Shown: positions 34,063-44,014, numbered from the stretch's first letter. The stretch: 64,000 nt of DNA from Stenotrophomonas lactitubi (GCF_002803515.1 NZ_PHQX01000001.1:1426001-1490000), one strand, 5' to 3'. The notes: a model not told the origin generated them from the sequence alone. A program made the numbers and translations.

Positions 34063-35268
34063 GTGAACGAGGTCGTACAGCCAACCGCCATCCCTTCCGT
34101 ACTCGTTGCGGGTCCGGTTGTGGCAAAGCAGAATCTGCTCGACCTCGATCGCGAGGGTCTGGAGCGCTTCTTCGCCGAGACTCTCGGCGAAGCGCGCTAC
34201 CGCGCCCATCAGGTGATGAAGTGGATCCACCATCACTACGTCACCGATTTCGATGAGATGACCGACCTGGGCAAGGCGCTGCGCGGCAAGCTGCACCAGC
34301 ACGCCGAGGTCCGCGTCCCCAACATCGTGTTCGACAAGCCCTCCGCCGACGGCACCCACAAGTGGCTGCTGGCGATGGGCACCGATGGCAAGAACGCCAT
34401 CGAGGCCGTCTACATTCCGGACAAGAACCGCGGCACCCTGTGCGTGTCCTCGCAGGTGGGCTGCGCGCTGAACTGCACGTTCTGTTCAACCGCCACCCAG
34501 GGCTTCAACCGCAACCTCTCCACTGCCGAGATCATCGGCCAGGTGTGGGTCGCTGCGCGTCATCTGGGCAACATCCCGCACAAGCAGCGTCGTCTCACCA
34601 ACGTGGTGATGATGGGCATGGGCGAGCCGTTGATGAATTTCGACAACGTCGTGCGCGCCATGAGCGTGATGCGCGACGACCTGGGCTACGGCCTGGCCAA
34701 CAAGCGCGTGACCCTGTCGACCTCCGGCCTGGTGCCGCAGATCGACCGCCTGTCCGCCGAAAGCGACGTGTCGCTGGCGGTGTCGCTGCACGCGGCCGAC
34801 GATGCGCTGCGCGAGACGCTGGTCCCGCTCAACAAGAAGTACCCGATCGCCGAGCTGATGGCATCGTGCGCACGCTACCTGCGCGCCAACAAGCGCCGCG
34901 AGTCGGTGACCTTTGAATACACCCTGATGAAGGGCATCAACGACCAGCCCGAGCATGCCCGGCAGCTGGCGCGGCTGATGCGCCAGTTCGACAATGCCGT
35001 GCAGGCGTCGCACTCGGGCAAGGTCAACCTGATTCCGTTCAATCCGTTCCCGGGGACGCGCTACGAGCGTTCCGAAGAAGCGCATATCCGTGCCTTCCAG
35101 AAGATCCTGCTCGACGCGAAGGTGCTGACCATGGTCCGACGGACCCGTGGCGACGACATCGACGCTGCCTGTGGCCAGCTCAAGGGCCAGGTGATGGATC
35201 GCACCCGCCGCCAGGCAGAGTTCAACAAGACGTTGCAGGCAGGGAAGGGGAGCGATGCGGCGGCCTGA
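34063..35268 (+). CDS. rlmN: Dual-specificity rRNA/tRNA adenine C2-methyltransferase RlmN
   Basis: The 401-residue radical SAM enzyme methylates A2503 of 23S rRNA and A37 of some tRNAs. It has the CxxxCxxC cluster motif ([17 protein letters not shown]), [15 protein letters not shown], and the second essential Cys near the C-terminus ([13 protein letters not shown]). The GTG start at 34063 follows the ndk stop by 10 bp; no in-frame ATG is available nearby. The 3' end overlaps pilF by 14 bp. Confidence 0.95.
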   Translation: MNEVVQPTAIPSVLVAGPVVAKQNLLDLDREGLERFFAETLGEARYRAHQVMKWIHHHYVTDFDEMTDLGKALRGKLHQHAEVRVPNIVFDKPSADGTHKWLLAMGTDGKNAIEAVYIPDKNRGTLCVSSQVGCALNCTFCSTATQGFNRNLSTAEIIGQVWVAARHLGNIPHKQRRLTNVVMMGMGEPLMNFDNVVRAMSVMRDDLGYGLANKRVTLSTSGLVPQIDRLSAESDVSLAVSLHAADDALRETLVPLNKKYPIAELMASCARYLRANKRRESVTFEYTLMKGINDQPEHARQLARLMRQFDNAVQASHSGKVNLIPFNPFPGTRYERSEEAHIRAFQKILLDAKVLTMVRRTRGDDIDAACGQLKGQVMDRTRRQAEFNKTLQAGKGSDAAA

Positions 35269-36043
35269 TCGCCTGCCGGTGGCCCTGTTCGCAGGCGCGC
35301 TGGCACTGGCAGCGGGCGGTTGCACGACCACAAGTGAGATTCCGATCGGCCCGGGCGGGGTCGCGCCGATCCACACCGTCCGCGATGCGCCGGGCGTACG
35401 CCAGAAGTTCCACTACGAGGATCTGCTGGCGCTGGCCGCCCGCGACATGCAGGTGGGCAATCTGGACGAGGCCGAGCGCAAGGTGCGCCGTGCGCTGAAG
35501 CTCCAGCCCAACGGGGTGGATGCGGTGATGCTGCTGGCCGGAGTCGAAGACCGCAGGGGGCGCGAGCAGCAGGCGGGGGATGGTTTCCGCCGCGCTGCGG
35601 AGCTGGCGCCGAAACGCGGTGACGTGCTCAACAATTACGCGGCGTGGCTGTGCCAGCACGGCCACTCGGCCGAATCGCTGGTCTGGTTCGATCGTGCCCT
35701 GGCTGCCCCGGACTACGCCACGCCCGCCGCTGCCCTGGCCAATGCCGGTGGTTGCGCGTTGGACGCTGGCCAGCTTGAACGCGCCGAGCGCGACCTGCGT
35801 GCCGCCCTGGCGCAGGTGCCGGACAACCCGGTCGCGTTGGAGGCGATGGCCCAGCTGAGCTTCCGTCGCGGCCAGTTCATGGAGGCCCGCGCCTTCGCCG
35901 AACGTAGGATTGCGGCTGCACCGGCCACGCGTTCCGTGTTACAACTTGCGTCTCAAATCGAGGCGCGGCTGGGTGATCAGGCAGCATCTGATCGCTATCT
36001 TCAGCGGATTCGACAGGAATTTCCGCAGGACGCGGGCTCCTAA
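35255..36043 (+). CDS. pilF: Type IV pilus biogenesis/stability lipoprotein PilF (PilW)
   Basis: The 262-residue protein has a signal peptide with lipobox ALAAGGC, a short linker, and several TPR repeats ([56 protein letters not shown]). PilF lipoproteins assist PilQ secretin assembly in the outer membrane. The position between rlmN and rodZ is typical of gammaproteobacteria. A strong Shine-Dalgarno (AAGGGGAG) lies within the end of rlmN. Confidence 0.9.
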   Translation: MRRPDRLPVALFAGALALAAGGCTTTSEIPIGPGGVAPIHTVRDAPGVRQKFHYEDLLALAARDMQVGNLDEAERKVRRALKLQPNGVDAVMLLAGVEDRRGREQQAGDGFRRAAELAPKRGDVLNNYAAWLCQHGHSAESLVWFDRALAAPDYATPAAALANAGGCALDAGQLERAERDLRAALAQVPDNPVALEAMAQLSFRRGQFMEARAFAERRIAAAPATRSVLQLASQIEARLGDQAASDRYLQRIRQEFPQDAGS

Positions 36044-36061
36044 CTCCAGGGTTGATGCATT

Positions 36062-36922
36062 GTGATTGATGACCAGACTGTGAGCGATCTCGAGACTGTG
36101 GCCGGCTGCGGCACCCGCCTGCGCCAGGCTCGCGAGGCCGCCGGACTGACCCTCGAAGACGTCGGCCAGCGCCTGCGCATGCCGGTTCAAGTGGTGAAGT
36201 CGCTCGAGCAGGAGCAGTGGCAGAAGCTGGGGGCGCCGGTGTTCGTGCGCGGCCAGCTGCGCAGCTATGCCCGCCTGCTCGGTGTCGACGTCAGCGAACT
36301 GCTGGAACAGGCCCAGGTTGGCCCGGTGGTTCCGCCGACCCTGGTCAGCCACACCCATACCCCGCGTGCGCGCCGGATCGCCGAGAATCTCGGCCGCCGT
36401 GCGCTGTATGTCGGTATTACCGCCGTGCTGGCGGTCCCGGTCTGGTTCGCCACCCGTGGCCACTTCGATGGTGCCGCGCCTTCGCCGAACACCGCCTCGC
36501 TGGACGTGATCCCGGCCGCCGTACCGGTTACCCCGGCCGGTCCCGGGTCCGCCGCTGCCGCGCCGGCCGAAGTGACGGCCGCGCCCGTCATCAAGCCGAC
36601 TGCCACCCCCTACGTCGCTTCGCTGGCCCCGGTACCACGCGCCGCGCCGGCGCCAGCCGCCAACCTGGACATGCAGTTCAGCGGCGACAGCTGGGTCGAT
36701 ATCGGTGGCCCCGATGGCGCCACCGTGGAGAAGGCGTTGATCAAGTCCGGTGAAAGCCGCAGCTTCACGCCGGGCCAGGTTGCCCGCGTCACCTTGGGCA
36801 ATGCTTCGGCGGTCCAGGTTCAGCAGAATGGCGCTATCGTCGATCTGACGCCCTATCAGCGAGCCAACGTGGCACGCTTTCAGGTATCCTCTGAAGGCTC
36901 CGTTGTCCCGGTTTCACACTGA
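36062..36922 (+). CDS. rodZ: RodZ-like cytoskeletal protein (HTH-TM-DUF4115)
   Basis: The 286-residue protein has an N-terminal Cro/C1-type HTH (CGTRLRQAREAAGLTLEDVG; PVFVRGQLRSYARLLGV), a single membrane helix (about residues 113-132, ALYVGITAVLAVPVWFA), a Pro/Ala-rich spacer and a C-terminal DUF4115 beta domain (MQFSGDSWVDIGGPDG). This is the layout of RodZ, which links MreB to the membrane in rod-shape control. The start is GTG at 36062. Confidence 0.88.
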   Translation: MIDDQTVSDLETVAGCGTRLRQAREAAGLTLEDVGQRLRMPVQVVKSLEQEQWQKLGAPVFVRGQLRSYARLLGVDVSELLEQAQVGPVVPPTLVSHTHTPRARRIAENLGRRALYVGITAVLAVPVWFATRGHFDGAAPSPNTASLDVIPAAVPVTPAGPGSAAAAPAEVTAAPVIKPTATPYVASLAPVPRAAPAPAANLDMQFSGDSWVDIGGPDGATVEKALIKSGESRSFTPGQVARVTLGNASAVQVQQNGAIVDLTPYQRANVARFQVSSEGSVVPVSH

Positions 36923-36986
36923 GGCGCGGTTTCACCACCTTCGATAATCCCAATGGTCCCTCCCGATGGGCGGGGCGAGAGTACGC

Positions 36987-37625
36987 ATGGCGATCGACGA
37001 CCTGCTCGACGAGCACGAACAAAGTGAACGCGTCCGCAGCTGGCTGCGGAAGAATGGTGCCAGCATCCTCGGTGGCGTAGTCATCGCCATCGGTGCCATT
37101 GCCGGCTGGCAGTGGTACCAGAAGGACCAGGGCGGCAAGCTGGCCTCGGCCAATGTCGAGTACCAGAAGGCCCTGGCGGGTCTGCAGGCAAACAAGCTCG
37201 ATGACGCGGCCAAGGCGGTCAAGGCGCTGGAGGCTGGCCCGTCCAGCATCTACGGCGACCTGGCGGCGCTGCAGCTGGCCAAGGCCCAGGTCGATGCGGG
37301 CAAGAATGAAGAAGCGCTGGCTACCCTGCGCGCGGTGAAGGTCGAAGGCGACCTGCAGCGCGTGGTCGACCAGCGCGTGGCACGCCTGCTGGTGGCTACC
37401 GGCAAGGGCGATGAAGCGATCAAGCTGCTGGGCAGCGCCACCGACAGCAGCAGCCTGGAAATCCATGGCGATGCGCTGATGGCGCAGGGCAAGCGTGACG
37501 CGGCCCGCGAACAGTATGAGAAGGCGCTGAAGACGCTGGACGTGGCAGCGCCGCAGCGGCGTCTGCTGGAAACCAAGGTTATGGACGCCGGCGGCACCGT
37601 CGCCGCCCCTGCGGAGTCGGTTTGA
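36987..37625 (+). CDS. YfgM-like TPR membrane protein (SecYEG/BamB-associated)
   Basis: The 212-residue protein begins MAIDDLLDEHEQSERVRSWL, followed by one membrane helix (ASILGGVVIAIGAIAGWQWY) and periplasmic TPR-like repeats (AALQLAKAQVDAGKNEEALA). YfgM is an ancillary SecYEG subunit and chaperone partner. The gene overlaps bamB by 1 bp (TGATG). Unlike E. coli, ispG and hisS are not between rodZ and this gene. Confidence 0.88.
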   Translation: MAIDDLLDEHEQSERVRSWLRKNGASILGGVVIAIGAIAGWQWYQKDQGGKLASANVEYQKALAGLQANKLDDAAKAVKALEAGPSSIYGDLAALQLAKAQVDAGKNEEALATLRAVKVEGDLQRVVDQRVARLLVATGKGDEAIKLLGSATDSSSLEIHGDALMAQGKRDAAREQYEKALKTLDVAAPQRRLLETKVMDAGGTVAAPAESV

Positions 37626-38833
37626 TGAGTCAGAAGGTCATGATCACGCGCGTCGCCACCGTACTCCTGCTCGGTATGGCGCTGTCCGGTTGCAGCACCA
37701 TGAAGGGCTGGTTCGCCGGCAAGGACGCAGCAGCGAAGAAGGCACAGGAGCCGGCTGAACTGGTGAAGTTCGAGCCGACCCTGAAGGTCAACAAGGCCTG
37801 GTCGGTCAACCTCGGCAAGGGCGAGCGCCGCATCGGCGTGCGCCAGGGCCCGGCAGTGGCCAACGGTCACGTGTTCGCCGCGGCGATCACCGGTGGCGTG
37901 CACGCCATCGACCTGCAGACCGGCAAGAAGGTCTGGACCTGGGAGCCGAAGAAGGAAAAGAAGAAGGCCAAGCTGCGGCTGTCCGGTGGTCCGGGCGTCG
38001 GCGAGAACCTGGTGGTCATCGGTACCCTCGATGGCCAGGTGATCGCGCTGGACATCAACGATGGCAGCGAGAAGTGGCGCGCACGCGTGCCGAATGAAGT
38101 CATCGCCGCGCCGGCCATTGCCCAGGGCATGGTCTTCGTGCGCAGCAATGATGGCCGCGTCACCGCGTTCGATGCCGGCAACGGCACCCAGAAGTGGTTC
38201 AACCCGAGCGAGCTGCCGGCGCTGACCGTGCGTGGCAACGCGGCGGTGGTGGCCGGTCCGGGCGTGTTGTTCATCGGCAAGGACGAGGGCAGCGTTGCTG
38301 CGCTGGCCATGCAGGACGGCCGCACGCTGTGGGACCAGAATGTCGGCACCGGCGAAGGCCGTACCGAGCTGGACCGCATGGCCGACGTCGATGGCGCCCC
38401 GGTGCTCGACGGCAATACGCTGTTCGTGAGCAGCTTCAAGAACCAGACCATGGCCATCGAAGGCCCGACCGGTCGCCCGATGTGGGCGCGTGACCACGGC
38501 GGTGCCGGCGGTGTGGCGGTGTCTTCGGGCAATGTTTTCGTTACCGACAACAAGGGCGGCGTGTTTGGCCTGGACAAGGCCAGCGGCGCGGCGATGTGGT
38601 CGCAGACCGCACTGGCCCGGCGCTCGCTGACCGGTCCGGCGCTGCACGGCGACTACGTGGTGGTCGGTGACTACAAGGGATACCTGCATTGGCTGCAGGC
38701 CTCCGATGGCGCGATGGCAGCGCGGGCGAAAAGCGGCGGTGATGCGCTTCTGGCCCAGCCAATCGTCGTCGATGGGGTGCTGCTGGTGCAGAACGTTGAT
38801 GGCAAGCTGACCGCATTCCGGTTGGCAAATTAA
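37625..38833 (+). CDS. bamB: Outer membrane protein assembly factor BamB
   Basis: The 402-residue lipoprotein has signal and lipobox (MALSGC, Cys23) and an eight-bladed PQQ-type beta-propeller made of repeats such as GGVHAIDLQTGKKVWTWEP, GQVIALDINDGSEKWRAR and GGVFGLDKASGAAMWSQ. It is part of the BAM complex on the periplasmic side of the outer membrane. It is tightly coupled to the upstream yfgM-like gene and lies 15 bp before der. Confidence 0.95.
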   Translation: MSQKVMITRVATVLLLGMALSGCSTMKGWFAGKDAAAKKAQEPAELVKFEPTLKVNKAWSVNLGKGERRIGVRQGPAVANGHVFAAAITGGVHAIDLQTGKKVWTWEPKKEKKKAKLRLSGGPGVGENLVVIGTLDGQVIALDINDGSEKWRARVPNEVIAAPAIAQGMVFVRSNDGRVTAFDAGNGTQKWFNPSELPALTVRGNAAVVAGPGVLFIGKDEGSVAALAMQDGRTLWDQNVGTGEGRTELDRMADVDGAPVLDGNTLFVSSFKNQTMAIEGPTGRPMWARDHGGAGGVAVSSGNVFVTDNKGGVFGLDKASGAAMWSQTALARRSLTGPALHGDYVVVGDYKGYLHWLQASDGAMAARAKSGGDALLAQPIVVDGVLLVQNVDGKLTAFRLAN

Positions 38834-38848
38834 TACGGAGTAATCGCG

Positions 38849-40246
38849 ATGCTGCCTTTGGTCGCCCTGGTTGGACGGCCGAATGTCGGCAAGTCGACCA
38901 TATTCAATGCACTGACCCGAACCCGTGACGCCCTGGTCCATGACCAGCCCGGCGTCACCCGGGACCGCAACTATGGCGTCTGCCGGCTTGACGAGGACAA
39001 CCATTTCCTCGTCGTCGATACCGGCGGCATCGCAGAGGAAGAAGAAGGCCTGGCTGGTGCTACCACGCGCCAGGCCCGCGCTGCCGCTGGCGAAGCTGAC
39101 CTGATCCTGTTTGTCGTTGATGCCCGCGAGGGCACCTCGGCGATGGACGATGAGATCCTGGCCTGGCTGCGCAAGCTGTCGCGCCCGACGCTGCTGCTGA
39201 TCAACAAGATCGACGGCACCGACGAGGACACCGTGCGTTCGGAGTTTGCCCGCTACGGCTTCAGCGAGATGCTGACCGTGTCGGCTGCCCACCGCCAGGG
39301 CCTGGACGACCTGCTGGACGAGGTCATTCAGCGCCTGCCGGAAGAGGGCAGCGGCGAAGAGCTGGACAACGATCCGAACCGCGTGCGCATCGCTTTCGTC
39401 GGCCGCCCGAACGTGGGCAAGTCGACCCTGGTCAACCGCATCCTCGGCGAAGAGCGGATGATCGCCTCGGACGTGCCGGGCACCACCCGCGATTCGATTT
39501 CGGTGGACCTGGAGCGTGACGGTCGCGAGTACCGCCTGATCGACACCGCCGGCCTGCGTCGCCGCTCGCGCGTGGACGAGGTCGTCGAGAAGTTCTCGGT
39601 GGTCAAGACCATGCAGTCGATCGAGCAGTGCCAGGTAGCCGTGCTGATGCTCGACGCCACCGAAGGCGTGACCGACCAGGACGCCACCGTGCTCGGCGCC
39701 GTACTGGATGCCGGCCGCGCGCTGGTGATCGCGATCAACAAGTGGGACGGCCTGACCGACTACCAGCGCGAGCAGGCGGAAACGATGCTGTCGCTGCGTC
39801 TGGGCTTCGTGCCGTGGGCCGAGTCCGTGCGCATCTCGGCCAAGCATGGCTCGGGCCTGCGCGAGCTGTTCCGTGCGGTGCACCGCGCGCACGAATCGGC
39901 GAACAAGACCTTCACCACCAGCGAAGTGAACAAGGCGCTGGAAGTGGCCTACGAGACCAACCCGCCGCCGACCATCCGCGGCCATGTCTCCAAGCTGCGT
40001 TACGTGCACCCGGCCGGCGCCAACCCGCCGACCTTCATCGTGCACGGCACCCGCCTGAAGGAACTGCAGGAGTCGTACAAGCGCTACCTGGAGAACTTCT
40101 TCCGCAAGCGCTTCAAGCTGATCGGTACGCCGGTGCAGTTCATCTTCCGCGAGGGTGCCAACCCGTACGAGGGCAAGAAGAACGTGCTGACCGAACGGCA
40201 GGTCAAGGCCAAGCGGCGCTTGATGAAGCACGTCAAGGGCAAGTGA
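38849..40246 (+). CDS. der: Ribosome-associated GTPase Der (EngA)
   Basis: The 465-residue protein has two tandem GTPase domains: G1 GRPNVGKST near residue 9 with DTGG and NKID, and again near residue 185 with DTAGLRRR and NKWD. A C-terminal KH-like domain follows. Der acts in 50S subunit maturation. It closes the run of genes starting at ndk and has its own terminator. Confidence 0.97.
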   Translation: MLPLVALVGRPNVGKSTIFNALTRTRDALVHDQPGVTRDRNYGVCRLDEDNHFLVVDTGGIAEEEEGLAGATTRQARAAAGEADLILFVVDAREGTSAMDDEILAWLRKLSRPTLLLINKIDGTDEDTVRSEFARYGFSEMLTVSAAHRQGLDDLLDEVIQRLPEEGSGEELDNDPNRVRIAFVGRPNVGKSTLVNRILGEERMIASDVPGTTRDSISVDLERDGREYRLIDTAGLRRRSRVDEVVEKFSVVKTMQSIEQCQVAVLMLDATEGVTDQDATVLGAVLDAGRALVIAINKWDGLTDYQREQAETMLSLRLGFVPWAESVRISAKHGSGLRELFRAVHRAHESANKTFTTSEVNKALEVAYETNPPPTIRGHVSKLRYVHPAGANPPTFIVHGTRLKELQESYKRYLENFFRKRFKLIGTPVQFIFREGANPYEGKKNVLTERQVKAKRRLMKHVKGK

Positions 40247-40255
40247 TTCACAGGA

Positions 40256-40279
40256 AGGCGGCCGCAGGGCCGCCTTTTT
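40256..40279 (+). terminator. Rho-independent terminator of the ndk-der gene run
   Basis: AGGCGGCC-GCAG-GGCCGCCT followed by TTTT; an 8-bp perfect stem 10 bp after the der stop. Confidence 0.92.
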
Positions 40280-40306
40280 CGTTGTGGCGCGTTACGGCGC
40301 ACTTTC

Positions 40307-41341
40307 TCAGGCGCTGCCCCAAGGCAGCAGCACCCCGCGGAACCTCATCCTGCCCGATGCCAGGCGGTCATAGGCCTCGGTCGCGTGGTCCAAGTCAAAC
40401 GTCTCGACCATCGGCTTGACCTTGCCGGTGGCGGCAAGCGCCAGCACTTCGCCAAGGTAGTGCTGGCCACCATGGGTGGCGCCGATCACGCGCTGGCGCA
40501 TCATGTGGAACGGTACGCCGTCGGACGAGATCGAGAAGGGCTGGCTGAAGTCCAGCCCGCACAGCACCACGCGTCCATCGACACGCAGGCCGGTCATGGC
40601 TTCTTCGGCCGAGCTGAATTCGTTGGTGGTCACCAGCAGCACGTCGGCGCCGCCGATCGCCTTCAGTTCCTTGCCACTGGCAACGACCTGGTCGGCGCCC
40701 AACTGCAGGGCAAGTGCATGCTTGTCCGCGGAATGCGTGATTGCGATGGTCTCGAAGCCACAGGCTCTGGACAGCTGCAGGGCGACGTGGCCAAGCCCGC
40801 CGATGCCAAGTACCGCGATCTTTTCCCGTGGCTGGGGTGCCGCATCGCGCAACCCGCTCCAGGTCGTGTAGCCGGCACACATCATCGGGGCCGCGTCCAC
40901 GTAGGAGAGTCCGTCAGGCAGCAGTACCGTGCCTTCGGCGGAGATCGCGATGTACTGGGCATGGCCGCCCTGCGCGGCGAAGCCGGTGGTGCGAGGTGCA
41001 TCGCAGTTCATTGCCGTCTGTCCGGACAAGGGACGGTTCTCGCGGCAGTAGGGGCAACGCCCGCAGGACGACTGGACCCACGTGGTGCCCACGCGATCGC
41101 CCACCCGGCGCGAGTGCACGCCGGCGCCCACCTCCACCACTTCTCCGACTACTTCGTGCCCCGGCGTCTGGGGATAGATGTCGCCACCGTAACCCTGGGT
41201 TGCCCATACATCGGTGTAGCACATGCCGGACGCGTGAACCTTGACCAGTACCTGGCCCGGTTCGATCGCGGGTACCGGGACGTCCTGTACCTGCCACGGC
41301 TTGTTCGGCCCGGTCATCACAACCGCCTTCATCATCTTCAT
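40307..41341 (-). CDS. Zinc-dependent alcohol dehydrogenase
   Basis: The 344-residue medium-chain dehydrogenase has catalytic zinc ligands in ASGMCYTDVWATQG and PGHEVVGEV, a structural zinc cluster (SSCGRCPYCRENRPLSGQ, later NCD), and the NAD(P) motif VLGIGGLGHVALQL. It oxidises alcohols or reduces aldehydes in the cytosol; substrate is not clear. Start MKMMKAVVMTG at 41341 has AGGATC in front. It is divergent from a LysR gene, which probably regulates it. Confidence 0.9.
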   Translation of the reverse strand: MKMMKAVVMTGPNKPWQVQDVPVPAIEPGQVLVKVHASGMCYTDVWATQGYGGDIYPQTPGHEVVGEVVEVGAGVHSRRVGDRVGTTWVQSSCGRCPYCRENRPLSGQTAMNCDAPRTTGFAAQGGHAQYIAISAEGTVLLPDGLSYVDAAPMMCAGYTTWSGLRDAAPQPREKIAVLGIGGLGHVALQLSRACGFETIAITHSADKHALALQLGADQVVASGKELKAIGGADVLLVTTNEFSSAEEAMTGLRVDGRVVLCGLDFSQPFSISSDGVPFHMMRQRVIGATHGGQHYLGEVLALAATGKVKPMVETFDLDHATEAYDRLASGRMRFRGVLLPWGSA

Positions 41342-41447
41342 CGTCTTGATCCTGTCTCGGTGGATGAGCGCCGAGGGCCTGCGCCCGCGACAGCGCTGAG
41401 CGTAGAATCCGCTGACTATCAAGACAATCGCTTCAATATCTGACGAC

Positions 41448-42377
41448 ATGGTGAATCTCATTCAGCAATCGGGTGGGGGTGATCTGGCCGCCTTCACCGC
41501 GTTCCTCGCGGTGGCAGCGCATCGCAGCTTCCGCAGTGCGGCCGCGGAGTTGAACATCACGCCGTCGGCGATCAGCCATGCCATCAAGACGCTGGAGCAG
41601 CGGCTGGGCGCACGCCTGTTCAATCGCACCACGCGCAGCGTCTCGCTGACCGACGCCGGCGAGCGCCTGGCGGAAAAACTGCGGCCAGCAATGGCGTCCA
41701 TCGAGGAGGCGCTGCAGTCGGTGGATACCGAAGCGGGCACGCCGCGTGGCACCGTCCGCATCAATGCCAGCGAAGGGGCGATACGGCTCGTGCTGAAACC
41801 GGTGCTTGCACGGTTCCTGCGCCAGTACCCGCAGGTGCATCTGGACATCGTCAGTGACGGCAGATTGGGCGATATCGTTTCGGACGGTTTTGATGCGGGT
41901 ATCCGCCTTGCCGAAGCCGTGCCGCGGGACATGGTGGCGGTAGCGGTGACGCCGCCCATGCGGTTCGCGGCGGTTGCCTCACCGGCGTACCTGGACGCGC
42001 GCGGCCGGCCACTGCGGCCACTGGACCTGCATCAGCACGACTGCATCCGCTTCCGGTTCGAGAGCGGGGCGATCTATCGCTGGGAGTTCGAGCGCCAGGG
42101 CGTCACCGAGCGGGTGAACGTCTCCGGGCCGATCACGCTGACGGACCAGCCGCTGATGGTCGACGCCGCCGTTGACGGCATCGGTATTGCGTTCGTTCCC
42201 GAGCATCTGGCGCTGCAGCCGTTGGCCGATGGTCGCCTGCTTCGGTTGCTTGCGGACTGGTGTCCCGAGTTCCCCGGTCTTTCGCTGTACTACCCGGGCC
42301 ATCGGCATGTTCCTCCCGGGTTGAAAGCGCTCATCGGTGTTCTTCAGCAGCAGGTTGGAAGCAGGCAGCCGGCATAG
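41448..42377 (+). CDS. LysR family regulator divergent from the alcohol dehydrogenase
   Basis: The 309-residue protein has the HTH (LAAFTAFLAVAAHRSFRSAA; LNITPSAISHAIKTLEQRLG; LFNRTTRSVSLTDAGERL) and a C-terminal substrate-binding domain (VRINASEGAIRLVLKPVLA). It resembles the PhoR/YafC-like LysR branch with an EGAIR-type effector domain. The 106-bp divergent promoter region with the alcohol dehydrogenase suggests it controls that gene. Confidence 0.88.
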   Translation: MVNLIQQSGGGDLAAFTAFLAVAAHRSFRSAAAELNITPSAISHAIKTLEQRLGARLFNRTTRSVSLTDAGERLAEKLRPAMASIEEALQSVDTEAGTPRGTVRINASEGAIRLVLKPVLARFLRQYPQVHLDIVSDGRLGDIVSDGFDAGIRLAEAVPRDMVAVAVTPPMRFAAVASPAYLDARGRPLRPLDLHQHDCIRFRFESGAIYRWEFERQGVTERVNVSGPITLTDQPLMVDAAVDGIGIAFVPEHLALQPLADGRLLRLLADWCPEFPGLSLYYPGHRHVPPGLKALIGVLQQQVGSRQPA

Positions 42378-42403
42378 CGCCGGGCTACGCTTGTGGTACA
42401 TCT

Positions 42404-42475
42404 GTAGAGCCGAGCCCATGCTCGGCTGCTTTTCGCGCATTGCCGCGCGCCAGCCGAGCATGGGCTCGGCTCTAC
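42404..42475. repeat. SMAG palindrome pair, facing
   Basis: GTAGAGCCGAGCCCATGC at the left faces GCATGGGCTCGGCTCTAC at the right. Same subtype as 5569-5631. Confidence 0.85.
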
Positions 42476-42522
42476 AGATCCTGGTCAAGGCGGGCCGATG
42501 CCACGTGCGCGATAATGCGGCC

Positions 42523-43659
42523 ATGAGCATTCCAGAGCTTTCCCCCGAGCAGGCGCGAGTGCGCGTGGCCCATGGCGCGGTGCTGATCGACGTGCGCGAG
42601 GCGCATGAGCGGGCCGGCGGCATGGCCGAAGGCGCGCGTGGCGTGGCCAAGGGCGAGTTGCTGGCTGACGCGGCCGCGCACCTGCCGCTGCCGGACCAGG
42701 AAATCCTGCTGATCTGCCAGAGCGGCAAGCGCTCGGCCGATGCGGCGCAGGCGCTGCTGGATGCGGGCTACACCAGCGTCGGCTCCGTCGCTGGCGGCAC
42801 CGTCGCCTGGCGCGAGCAGGCGCTGCCGCTGGTGCAGCCGCTGACCAGCGCCGCCGACCGCGATTTCTACGACCGCTATTCGCGCCATCTGCTGCTGCCG
42901 CAGGTGGGCGAGGCCGGCCAGCGCCGCCTGCAGCAGTCGCGGGTGCTGGTGCTGGGTGCGGGCGGGCTGGGCGCACCGGCCGGCTTCTATCTGGCGGCGG
43001 CCGGGGTAGGGCATCTGCGTTTCGCCGACCACGACCGTGTCGAGCGCAGCAATCTGCATCGGCAGATCGTGCATACCGAGGCCAGCGTCGGCCAGCTGAA
43101 GGTCGATTCGGCGCGCGAGCGGCTGCTGGCATTGAACCCGTCCATCGAGGTCGAGGCGGTGCCCGAGCGGGTGACTTCGGAGAACGTGGACCGCCTGCTG
43201 CAGGATGTCGATGTGGTGCTGGACGGCTCGGACAACTTCCCGCTGCGCTACCTGCTCAACGACGCCTGCATCAAGCACGCCAAGCCGATGGTCTATGCCG
43301 CCATCGAGCGCTTCGACGGCCAGGTGAGCGTGTTCGACGCCGGCCGCCAGCGTGGCGTGGCGCCGTGCTATCGCTGCCTGTTCCCGGAGCCGCCGCCGCC
43401 GGAGTTCGCGCCCAACTGCTCCGAGGCGGGCGTGCTGGGCGTGCTGCCGGGCCTTGCCGGGGTGCTGCAGGCCACCGAGGTGCTGAAGCTGCTGTTGGGC
43501 ATCGGCGAGCCGTTGGTGGGGCGCCTGCTGCGCTTTGATGCGCTGGGCATGCGCTTCCGCGAGACCGGCATCGGGCCGGACCCGCAGTGCCCGGTGTGTG
43601 CGCCGGGCGTGCCGTTCCCGGGGTATATCGATTACGCCGCGTTCTGTCGGGGCGGGTGA
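42523..43659 (+). CDS. moeB: Rhodanese-MoeB fusion (molybdopterin/thiamine sulfur-carrier adenylyltransferase)
   Basis: The 378-residue protein has an N-terminal rhodanese domain (VLIDVREAHERAGGM; active Cys in LLICQSGKRSADAAQ) followed by a ThiF/MoeB E1-like domain (YSRHLLLPQVGEAGQRRL; VLGAGGLGAPAGFYLAAAGVG; DGSDNFPLRYLLNDACI) with two zinc Cys pairs (CYRCLF and CPVC). It adenylates the C-terminus of a MoaD/ThiS-type sulfur carrier; the rhodanese could deliver the sulfur. Common MOCS3-type fusions have the rhodanese at the C-terminus, so the order is reversed here. The ATG at 42523 is used because the rhodanese starts just after it. Confidence 0.9.
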   Translation: MSIPELSPEQARVRVAHGAVLIDVREAHERAGGMAEGARGVAKGELLADAAAHLPLPDQEILLICQSGKRSADAAQALLDAGYTSVGSVAGGTVAWREQALPLVQPLTSAADRDFYDRYSRHLLLPQVGEAGQRRLQQSRVLVLGAGGLGAPAGFYLAAAGVGHLRFADHDRVERSNLHRQIVHTEASVGQLKVDSARERLLALNPSIEVEAVPERVTSENVDRLLQDVDVVLDGSDNFPLRYLLNDACIKHAKPMVYAAIERFDGQVSVFDAGRQRGVAPCYRCLFPEPPPPEFAPNCSEAGVLGVLPGLAGVLQATEVLKLLLGIGEPLVGRLLRFDALGMRFRETGIGPDPQCPVCAPGVPFPGYIDYAAFCRGG

Positions 43660-43675
43660 GCCGCGTCGGGGCGCC

Positions 43676-43864
43676 ATCCACGCATGGCGTGGATCTACTG
43701 GGGTGGGCGAACCCGGTTGGGCCTCCTCCACGCATGGCGTGGATCTACTGTAGAGCCGAGCCTACGCTCGGCTGCTCCTCGCGCTGAGGCCAGAATCAGC
43801 CGAGCGTGGGCTCGGCTCTACAGGTCATGGCTTCGGGATTGTGCCAACCAAGGTTGGCACCTAC
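43676..43864. repeat. Cluster of five SMAG palindromes
   Basis: In 190 bp there are: ATCCACGC-type copies at 43676-43698 and 43726-43748, a facing pair GTAGAGCCGAGC...GCTCGGCTCTAC at 43750-43821, and GTGCCAACC-AA-GGTTGGCAC-CTAC at 43841-43864. Three subtypes are mixed. They fill most of the 355-bp gap between the moeB and kef-like genes. The rest of the gap (43865-44014) shows no gene. Confidence 0.85.
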
Positions 43865-44014
43865 CGAAGCATGTGCATGGTTTCGGGATGATGTTGGGGG
43901 TCGCTGTCCGCATCGTTCCATCTCCAAGACAATAAAACGCAACGTACATGCTATTGCCGTCATCGGTGTTGCTCTATCGTTGAGTCCGATTTCGATTTCC
44001 GGGGAACCCACCGC

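Noticed and set aside
43676..43864. CRISPR array
   Set aside because: Repeats are of different subtypes, palindromic, in both orientations and unevenly spaced; no cas genes nearby.
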